This document shows, piece after piece, positions 56,225-64,000 of a DNA stretch of 64,000 nt. The stretch comes from Pyrus communis (taxonomy: Eukaryota; Streptophyta; Magnoliopsida; Rosales; Rosaceae). Location: positions 17,736,723-17,800,722 of the forward strand of contig NC_084804.1 in the NCBI RefSeq assembly GCF_963583255.1, written 5' to 3'. The notes beneath the pieces were generated by a model. The model was not told the DNA's origin, ran no database searches, and saw only the letters and a program-made list of their open reading frames with translations. Position numbers and translations under genes: made by a program. Position 1 is the stretch's first letter; every line of letters begins with the position of its first letter.

Positions 56225-58340
56225 TCAATTCTCATCAACATGCTCGTTCTCTGGTTCAACATGGTCGCCCTCTGGTTCCTCAGAGTTGCTCTTAGTCTCA
56301 CTTTTATCAGCACTGCACCCAAATAAAACAATGAGGATCAAAGTTCTAATAAAAATCTGAAAATAGCAAACACGTAGTTAGAGGCATATGCAATTGCACA
56401 GTGACACGTTACGAAGTTGAAACTAACGGAGGAGGAATGCATGGTTGCATGAGCCTTAAACTTCAAATGATTCCATTCAAGGTAGCTATATCCTTCTAGG
56501 CCAATATTCAGAAATTAGCATATACTTGCAACTGCAAGTAGTGCATAAAACACCTTCTTTCTTTGTGCAGTTGCCAGGATAGGGGGCTAAGTGTGTGAGT
56601 GTGTGTGTTCAAACAGAAGGATGAACATCTATGGATCACTGCTTGGCCTTCGAAATATGTAATAAGGTAAAAAATGAAAAAGAAGGGTGCTTTAAAAAAA
56701 TACATTACAGGAGGGACCGGTAAAGAGATAATAGTGCCACTAATTTAAGTTTTTCTACATGAGACAGATCATGACAAAGTGGATTGCAAACCAACAATTT
56801 CGTAAAACTCTACCAATTAATAAGATAGCGGGCAATGGTCGGCAAAGTAAAATTCTTTTGAATACAGAAACATCGTTCAGAGTTCGAAAAGCTTCATTTG
56901 AACATAGATGTGTGCATCAAAGCCCAACAACTTCCCACAAGGTTCATAGAGCTAACCTAAACAATCCCTTTATACAAAGAAAAACTGAAAGACTCAGCAC
57001 ACACAACACACAACTAATACGCTAATTCACTGTTCCATCAAGCAACATTTCCCAAAAACTCATTCAAAAAATTCTAACAGCAATGCATTGCTAACATGCA
57101 ATCAAGATCAACATGCAAGTACCGAAAGGATCAACTTTACAACTAAGCATCCTGACTACGAGTATTTGAAGTTCCCAATCGATCATATTACTAAAACAAC
57201 AAACCTCTGGGGGCGTGAATCAGGCTTCCTCCAAGCTCTCTCAGTTCGATCACCAGCACGCTCATTTCCCATCCCAAAACTCCTCCTCCCGAACGACTCG
57301 CTGTTAGCTAGCCCCGCCACCTCCTTAATCTTAGCAGACTCAAGCTGCTCATCAATCTCCTTCCAGTCCTTCCCTTTCTCCGCCAACACCTCCTCCCTCG
57401 GCCTTGCTGCACCAAATGGGTTCGAGCCCTTAGGCTTCGGTGCAGTGGCCGACCCTGGTGAGGTCTCGTTGCTCACAGGCAAAGTCCTAGGCTGCAAATT
57501 GAGCCTCGGCCTCGCAGTACTCTCATTAAGACCAAAATTACTCTCCCCCCTCTTCTTCCCCCACACATCAGAATCCGCACCACCGCCACTGGACACGTAC
57601 CCAACCTTTCTCTCTCGATCAAATCCAGACCCACCATTAGTCTCCTCCTTCTTCCTCCCCCAATTATCAGAATCAGCACCTCCATTAGACGGGAACCCTA
57701 CTTTCCTCTCCCGATCAAACCCGCCACCACCACCGCCAACTCTCCGTCCCTCCGACGGCATGGAGCTCTTATTCGACACCCAGCTGTCGGATTCATCAGC
57801 CTTCGACTGTGACCCACCCAAAAAACTACCTCCTCCTCCTCTCTCCCTCCTCTCAAAGGAATTTCCCGACATCGATTTCTTCGCGGCGCCCCAATCATCA
57901 ACCTCATCCGCCCTCGAAGGTTCATCTCGATTCGATTCCTTCCCAAACCCACCTTCCTTCCTCTGACCCCACTTCGAATCCGACGACTCGTCACCGTTGG
58001 AATACCTACTGTTTCCCCGATCGCCCCCATAAGTCTTGAACCCGCCGCCGAGCCCATTCCGTTGAAGCTCCTCGGCGGTTCGCTCGCGCGGACCGGTCGG
58101 CAAAAGCATCCGGTCCTCGTGGGTCAGGCCCACGGGATGCTCCACGGCGAGGGAGGTGGTCTGTTTCTTCTTCTTGGGCTTGGTGGCGGCGGCTGCTGAG
58201 AGAGATGGAAAGTCAGCGGAGGCCGGCTCAACGGCGCGCTGTTGTTCCTCTTTGGCTTGCTGTTCGAGTTCGGCTTCCTGCTCCTCGGCGGCGAGGGCCC
58301 AGGCGCCGGGCTTGGCCCACGGAGACACGGTGGCCGCCAT
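56225..58340 (-). CDS. eIF4B-like translation initiation factor
   Basis: Two exons, 57205-58340 and 56225-56312, joined across an 892-bp GT-AG intron (phase 2), give 407 residues. The start is the ATG at 58340 (MAATVSPWAKPGAWALAAEE), the conserved plant eIF4B N-terminus. It is followed by DFPSLSAAAATKPKKKKQ, LTHEDRMLLPTGPRERTAEE, then Gly/Arg/Asp-rich repeats, including two copies of GFDRERKVGF/Y ending DSDNWG/DSDVWG, then RPRLNLQPRTLPV, KGSNPFGAARPREEVLAEKG and an acidic C-terminus (EEPEGDHVEPENEHVDEN). eIF4B stimulates eIF4A/4F helicase activity and mRNA binding in the cytoplasm. At 407 residues it is shorter than the roughly 530-550 usual for plant eIF4B, so it may be the shorter eIF4B3-like type or lack an exon I could not see. 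Confidence 0.87.
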
Positions 58341-58614
58341 GGTTGCCGTGGTAGCTCTGTGGAAAACTGAAAATGGTCGCTCCTTTTTTCTCTTGCACGA
58401 AGTGAGTTTAGGGGTTGCGTAGAGGAGATGCAGTGAAGAGGTTACGAATGTATAGGGTAAGGTAAGGGATGAGGATTTAATCCGACGGTTGAGATTGGAG
58501 TTTATGATTTTCCTTGTCAGAGACGGAATCTGTGAGGTTTTATTTTTATTTTATGTAAATTATATATTTACCGCATCAATTTAAGTCATACAATAAACTT
58601 ATACACATTAAAAA

Positions 58615-58730
58615 AAATTTATTGGCACTCTAAAAATCTTATTTTACACTCATTACAAATGTATTTTTCTTTCTAAATATAGAAAGTTTGAAGTGTAGAA
58701 TGAGATTTTTGAAGTGCCAATAACAATTCT
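58615..58730. mobile_element. Small hairpin MITE
   Basis: Left TTATTGGCACTCTAAAAATC is inverted on the right as TTATTGGCACTTCAAAAATC, and the arms continue through TTATTTTACAC / CATTCTACAC. About 115 bp, non-coding. TSD not resolved. Confidence 0.6.
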
Positions 58731-58740
58731 CTACACATTT

Positions 58741-60090
58741 TATAAATATTGCAGTATCATACATCGATTAGCAAATTGGTTACAATGTCAAACATCTATC
58801 TCATTTTCTGTGAATTAATTTGTAAATTGTTGGCGTGACAGGCGAGGAACTTATTTCCTTGCTCAACTAGGTTGAGAAGTTAACTAAATATAATCCAATT
58901 AAGATTTTTTTTTTTTTTTATGTCTTAACAAAATTATAGTTAATGAAAAAAAACTCTTATTTCCATTCATATCTTCTATGATTCCTATTTGAAATTCACG
59001 ACAACTCTTCCACCCGTATTCGTGTCCAAGAAAACCAAGTCCGAGGAATGACACGGAGGAATCCAGCCGATTAAGCCGATGTTAGAGATAGAGGCGGATC
59101 TATTAAGGGTGCAAGGTGGTCCTAGGACCACCCAAAAATCCAAATAGTTGGCTGTGAAGACCACTGAGGACCATCTAAATCTGGGCATTTGGTGGTAGCG
59201 GCTGCGGGGAATGAAAACCAGAAAGGGCAGCCTGAGGAGGAGGAAGAAGAAAAACAGCTTTTTTCAACTTTTTACACTCGACAATATGAGAAACTTTTAG
59301 TTATGGCAGGAATACAGATAGTATACCATGCATTTTTATGTAAGTAGTGAAAAATTTTAAAACCTTTTAACACACATATCCTACCATTTATATAGAAATA
59401 TATGGTGTACTGTCTTATGTGATGGTCACATTGAATAATTTCTTCGACAATACAGCGTCGTTTCATCCCGTCATTTAATAAGTATTTGCTTTATGGCCAT
59501 TTGTTTTTGGGCCAAGGCGTTTTCTAGCTTTTAGAAAATTAAGCCACGTCACTTTATTTTACGTCTTTGCTTTTCTTTTCTATTTTTGTTGAAATTATAT
59601 CCTTTTGTTCTCTACCGCTTCCTCATTCTTCCCATCTTTTTTTTTTTTTATCTATTTTTTAATTGCTATCAATTTCATCTTGTTTGTTGTGTGTATGTTC
59701 TTCTCTTTGTTTTATTCATTTTTTATTATTTTCATTTGTTTGCACCGTTTTCTAATTATAGAAGACAATTTCTATGTTTATTTTACAATAAAAGAAGAAA
59801 GAAAGTTTGAATCTGGGACGCTGTGGTTGAATAGTAAAACTCTAACCACCAAAACAATGCATCACTTGCATTGTTTGCTTCGTTTTAAACCAGTTATAAA
59901 AACTGAAAATAAAAACATTTAGATATAAAATGCCGAAACTGAAACCTTGTTGTTCATTTTGGAAATGATCTCAAGCTGTAGTATGTAGCGTGTAAATGAA
60001 AAGTTAGTAGTTCATCGTTTAATTTTTCAAGGTTTTTTGTCTGATTTTTTTCAAAGCTTCTAAATTGGGATCGGACCATCCGATGTTAAA
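58741..60090. other. Intergenic DNA, no gene
   Basis: AT-rich with T runs. A phrase at 59090-59130 (GAGGCGGATCTATTAAGGGT) resembles ends of repeated DNA elements, but no partner was found. Two short frames at 59586-59922 are T-rich chance frames. Confidence 0.45.
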
Positions 60091-60179
60091 ATCATGGATC
60101 CACCACTGGTTGGAGAGGTCCAATCCTTGAGGTTTCTGAGTCGACCTAACAAACCGAGAATCTCACCGACTAAGTTGCA

Positions 60180-60490
60180 CTCGGTAAGCCAAAGGATCCC
60201 GAGTTTCATCAAATTTTCGAGCTTTGCCTCCCCCGTCGTATGCTCCCTCTTCCTCCCAGCGACAACCTCACCAGCTTTTTCCTAACCTTCCTATGCTGCC
60301 TCCTAAACCTCACCCACCTTTCCCTCTACAACAACTTCATCCTCTTTTTTCACGTGTCAAACTCTCGAGCACCTCGACATCGCCTAGAACCTCCTCACTA
60401 GCGCCCTACCTGCCACCCTCCCTAACGTCTCTAACCTCAAATACCTCGAAGGCTCAACCTCACAGAAATGTCACCTCCTCACTGGCGCGT
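60180..60490 (+). pseudogene. HAESA-like leucine-rich-repeat receptor kinase fragment
   Basis: Plus-strand pieces read SDNLTSFFLTFLCCLLNLTH, LSLYNNFI, then in another frame CQTLEHLDIA, a stop in place of Gln, and NLLTSALPATLPNVSNLKYL. These follow the LRR consensus, in the order found in the N-terminal repeats of HAESA/HSL receptor kinases. No kinase part; the fragment is frameshifted and ends about 140 bp before a Cassandra insertion. Confidence 0.7.
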
Positions 60491-60632
60491 TGCTAATGTC
60501 ACCCAATCGCGACGATTAGAGTCGAGGTCGACGATCGAGAACTGGATTTGAACAATGAGGCAGTGGATTGATGAAGACGGCTATCAAATTCAGTGAACGG
60601 CATCGAGATAGGTATCTTGAACAAGCGGTTAC

Positions 60633-60913
60633 TGTCACATCTCGGCCTGGGGGGGGACCACTTCCCCGGCCTGCTCTACCACCGTAGCATAATATTGTCC
60701 GCTTTGGGCTTACCATTCACGATTTTGTTTTTGGGAACTCACGAGCAACTTCCCAGCGGGTCACCCATCATGGGATTGCTCTAGCCCCTTTCTCGCTTAA
60801 CTTCAGAGTTCCTACCGAACCCGAAGCCAGTGAGCTCCCAAAAGGCCTCGTGTTAGGTAGGGGTGGGAATATACATATAAGGATCACTACCCTGGGCGAT
60901 GTGGGATGTCACA
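60633..60913 (-). repeat. Cassandra 3' LTR
   Basis: 281 bp, TGTGACATCCC...CGAGATGTGACA on the minus strand, 5S-like block included. Confidence 0.9.
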
Positions 60914-60983
60914 GTCCACCCCCCTTAGGGGCCCGACATCTTCGTCGGCACACCACGGCTAAGGTTAGGCTCTGATACCAAAT

Positions 60984-61270
60984 TGTCACATCTCGACCCG
61001 GGTAGGACCACTTCCCGGGCCCGCTCCACCACCGTAACATGATATTGTCCGCTTTGGGCCCCGACCACGCCCTCACGGTTTTGTTTCTGGGAACTCACAC
61101 GAGAACTTCCCGATGGGTCACCCATCCTGGGAATGCTCTCGCGCGCTACTCGCTTAACTTCGGAGTTCCAATGGAACCCGAAGCCAGTGAGCTCCCAAAA
61201 GGCCTCGTGTTAGGTAGAGATGGGAATATACATATAAGGATCACTCCCCTGGACGATGTGGGATGTCACA
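60984..61270 (-). repeat. Cassandra 5' LTR
   Basis: 287 bp, with small indels against its partner. A promoter-like 5S block lies near 61090-61175. Confidence 0.9.
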
Positions 61271-61599
61271 GTTACGTGCCAGCCACATTAGCAATTAACA
61301 GATAAATTGACGGACCAGAAGATGGAGGCCTAACACTCCAACCAATTTGTAAGTTTATGTATGAAGTTACAATGTTTAAATATATGAGTTTGTTATGTGG
61401 CTCAGAATTAAGATGGTAAAATGTAATTTATTCTTTTATTTTTTTGGTTTTTGATATGGAAAGGAATCTGACTCTGGTTTTTTCAATTTTTCGAATTTTA
61501 AAAACCTACCCCATAATAAATCGCTCAAGAGGACATAATCATAAGGGCGCACAACCGGAATTCTTGTGCATGAACTACCTCATTATGTAAAGCACTTGC

Positions 61600-63240
61600 A
61601 TTAGAATATATTCATTAAAAAGAACCGATTTAATACATTTCTTATGTATCCATAGGTGCTATATTGGATTTGAATCAAATTTTGGATCAGTCTATATTGA
61701 TTGACTGCCTCCATTAAGTTGTTGCTAAAAAATACTACTATTTTTTTTTTTTTGAATCTTCCAAATCATTCCCGCATGAGGTCCGAACCCTTTTTTATTT
61801 TTTTTTATTTTTTATTTTATTTTTTCTGATCCTTCAATAAAAAGATTCATTTTCTTCATAAAAAATGGGAGGTAGAACCAATAAAGATTTCTTTTTCGAT
61901 TCATCCCTAGTGTTGAATACCTCATTCAAGAATCATTTTTTATCCAATCCAATAGAAAAGGCAAATCCCTTATGATACACCAGATCCGGCTCAATTATTG
62001 ATAGAGTGAATATATCCGTCATTTCTTGACATCTCTCTTCTTATTCAAAATTGTGGTGTAACGTGTATCCCCTTTTGTTCCGGTCATGGAATATATGAAA
62101 TAAATTAAAAAATGGATTTTTGTTCTAGAATGAAATCTTATTGGAATTGTCCATATCCAATTCATCATTCGGAACCATATCACATCCCGACTCTGATGAA
62201 ATAGGATGAATTATGACGCTATTTTGTAAATACGTAATTATCTTGAATATATTAACTATTTCTTTATTTTCCGATCGCCTGGAAGAAACAAAAGAAACAT
62301 CTTGTTCTTTCTTCAACAATTTCTGATCTCTAATGGACCTCTCAGTAGGATTTGAAAGCAGATGAAGTTCTAACCAACTGTCAGAGAAAAAAGAACAAAT
62401 GGATCTTGTAGGATTCCCAATAAATTCTTCAATTTCTTCCGAAAGCATATGCTTATTCATTTACTTCTCACGTTTCGTGAATAGCCCGGACATTAAGGAA
62501 TATCTAGAAAGGCATTTAGGGAATCGGTTTGATTTTATCTCTATTCATTCCGTTTGAAGAAAAGAAAGGACCCAAAGAATCGATCTTTCTTTTCGTTGTT
62601 GAATCTTTCTTTGATTGATCAATGTGTGATATTCTAAATCCTCATTACTAATGAAATCAAAATGATCTCTGGATTGGCTAGAATCCGTTACTTGAATGAA
62701 ACTAGATCTTGTGGAATCATATTGAATATTTGACGATGCATTATGTACCTTGCTAAAAAACCGATCCTTGCTTAACAACCACACATTGTGTAACCAATTC
62801 TCTCTCAATATGTTCCTCAAAAAATCCGATTCGTGCGGATTTTTCCCCTAACCAAAGAAGAGATATTGGCAGAATTGCCGCATATGAAATTGAGCACAGT
62901 TTTGCATAGTCAACTTGTTTCTCGAGAAGAGATAGGAAACATGCTCAATTTCATTTGATTGAATAATTGACCTAGCTCCTTGTTGTTTGAAGAAACCCTC
63001 CTCTTTAATTGGTATTTTTTTCATGAAAAGCAAACATGAGATAACAAATCCAATCTTTCACTAAGATTTCGAATAGCTGACCCGATTTCAAGTTGATTAT
63101 GTTTTGCCTCTTCCTCAGAGAAAAACAATCAAACAATTCCCAATCATGGTCCTTGCAGATCGGATCATCCATATAATATACTAAAAGAAACTCCAGATAT
63201 TTGATGTCTTTCTCTTTGAATGAGATCTCAATTCCAAATG
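61600..63240 (-). pseudogene. ycf2: Nuclear plastid DNA (NUPT): decayed internal part of ycf2
   Basis: Minus-strand pieces match plastid Ycf2 in order: [20 protein letters not shown] and [13 protein letters not shown] (63.2-63.0 kb), [20 protein letters not shown] (62.95 kb), [15 protein letters not shown] (62.7 kb), [14 protein letters not shown] and [11 protein letters not shown] (62.4-62.3 kb), [13 protein letters not shown] (62.25 kb), and SKKKSLLV (about 61.9 kb) toward 61.6 kb. Numerous stops and indels show it no longer codes. Ycf2 is a plastid protein of the inner-envelope import motor, so its presence beside nuclear transposons marks an old organelle-to-nucleus transfer. The frame order is collinear, so it arrived as one piece of about 1.6 kb or more. 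Confidence 0.92.
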
Positions 63241-63336
63241 GTAGAGTCATGGAAACACTTGTTTCTTCCATATTTTGGACCTTAGCTCCATGGAACAATT
63301 TACTAACTACTGCTGAAACATAGAAGAATTGAAATA

Positions 63337-64000
63337 GGGTAAATTACACTTTACCACCTTAGGTTTGGGGTCTATTACAATCGCATACAACATCTTCAAA
63401 ACATTTTAGTTTCATACCTCACGTACTATTTTATTTCACTATAGTACATCCATTACCCATCTTCTTCCCCCACCCCACCTTCCCTGCAACCTAAACCCCC
63501 CCCCCCCCCATCCCACCCCACCCCCACTTCCCCCGTAACCCATACCCCCTACCCCCAACCCCCCCCCCCCACCCAAAACCCATCTTTTTCCCCATGTTTT
63601 TTATGATGGGCATGGTAGATTGGCACTGCTTGATTGCTCGGTAGGCTTGAAGGGCGTTGCATGGCGGAGCACCGGTGCTTCAGCAATGGAGGGCGCGGCA
63701 GGTGCTAGCAGTGAGAAAGCAGCGGTTGCATGTTCAATGGGCTTGGGTTCCGGCTCGTTCCAGTCGAAAGAGGTTAAGGTTCTTCTGGAGACGCGAGCTA
63801 TGGCTACCATTGGAGAGAAGTAGAGAGAGAGAACTACGATGGGCTCACGTTGGAGAATCCGAGATAAGAACGGTGCAGCCTTGGACGGAGGAGGTTGCTG
63901 TTGCGGTCAGAGGAGGGGGGTTGTGAGGGAGGTGGGGGTGGGGTGGGATGAGGGGTTTAGGTTACAGGGAGGGGGTTGGGGAAGAAGATGGGTTCTGGAT
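63337..64000. mobile_element. Mutator-like element, left end and interior (runs off window)
   Basis: Starts GGGTAAATTACACTTTACCA, a terminal sequence common in plant Mutator-like elements. A C-rich tract at 63455-63540 (CCCATCTTCTTCCCCC..., CCTAAACCCCC) is mirrored at about 63910-63992 (GGGGTTTAGGTTACAGGG, GAAGAAGATGGGT). So these are long terminal inverted repeats and the right terminus lies outside the window. The GC-rich interior 63600-63905 contrasts with the AT-rich surroundings and may be captured host sequence (Pack-MULE). Its minus-strand frame (VAIARVSRRTLTSFDWNEPE) is not recognised. Confidence 0.6.

Larger units (their letters stand above)
60633..61270 (-). mobile_element. Complete Cassandra TRIM
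   Basis: LTRs 60633-60913 and 60984-61270 with a 70-bp internal region, flanked by GTTAC (60628-60632 and 61271-61275). On the minus strand the 5' LTR is the right one, followed by TTTGGTATCAGAGCC (tRNA-Met primer site) and a polypurine tract (AGGGGGGTGGA). The LTRs include the 5S-like blocks CGAAGTTAAGCGAG and GGATGGGTGACC. The two LTRs differ at many positions, so this copy is much older than the Cassandra parts at 12064-13235. Confidence 0.93.

Noticed and set aside
58156..58422. 88-codon plus-strand frame over the start of the eIF4B-like gene
   Set aside because: Shadow of the GC-rich first exon.

Overview
This window is nuclear DNA of a flowering plant, almost certainly a eudicot. It holds intron-containing plant genes (amidase, Ole e 1-like, eIF4B-like, dirigent), a nuclear copy of plastid ycf2, Cassandra TRIM elements with a 5S rRNA-like LTR, CACTA, hAT and Mutator-type DNA elements, a LINE, and Ty1/copia and Ty3/gypsy retrotransposons. 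The style of the Cassandra and Ty3-type LTRs suggests Rosaceae (apple/pear/Prunus group); that is an impression, not a demonstration.

Layout. 1-3.85 kb: endogenous caulimovirid-like DNA on the minus strand, with a long uninterrupted capsid/zinc-knuckle/protease/RT/RNase H frame and an overlapping second frame that runs off the window. 4.19-4.91 kb: solo copia LTR. 6.5-7.1 kb: dirigent gene broken by a 40-bp tandem duplication. 7.70-11.99 kb: non-autonomous CACTA element (TSD TTC) with a 346-bp tandem array. 12.06-15.60 kb: palindromic composite of Cassandra and Ty3-type LTR pieces, flanked as one unit by ATGCA. 15.95-16.54 kb: intact dirigent gene. 19.1-36.3 kb: dead minus-strand LINEs, split by a hAT element (20.02-21.05 kb) and by a 10-kb gypsy element (22.18-32.26 kb, TSD CCCCT). 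The gypsy element has lost most of RNase H and all integrase, and carries an antisense, intron-containing plant-mobile-domain gene. 36.4-37.05 kb: two dirigent fragments head to head as an inverted repeat. 37.1-37.9 kb: dead copia RT. 38.3-44.75 kb: tandem amidase cluster (intact gene, frameshifted pseudogene, fragment). 44.82-46.92 kb: short copia-type element with gag remnants. 47.3 kb: another dirigent fragment. 48.05-49.82 kb: Ole e 1/proline-rich cell-wall protein gene. 52.18-55.73 kb: solo gypsy LTR containing another solo LTR. 56.2-58.3 kb: eIF4B-like gene. 60.2 kb: HAESA-like LRR fragment. 60.63-61.27 kb: complete Cassandra (TSD GTTAC). 61.6-63.24 kb: decayed plastid ycf2. 63.34 kb to the edge: left part of a Mutator-like element.

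Probable functional host genes are few: dirigent (15.95 kb), amidase (38.3 kb), Ole e 1-like (48.0 kb) and eIF4B-like (56.2 kb). They share no obvious pathway. The main stories are tandem-family birth and death (dirigent, amidase) and dense nested transposition. All alignments and exon borders were read by eye, so percentages and edges are approximate unless a TSD or splice site fixes them.
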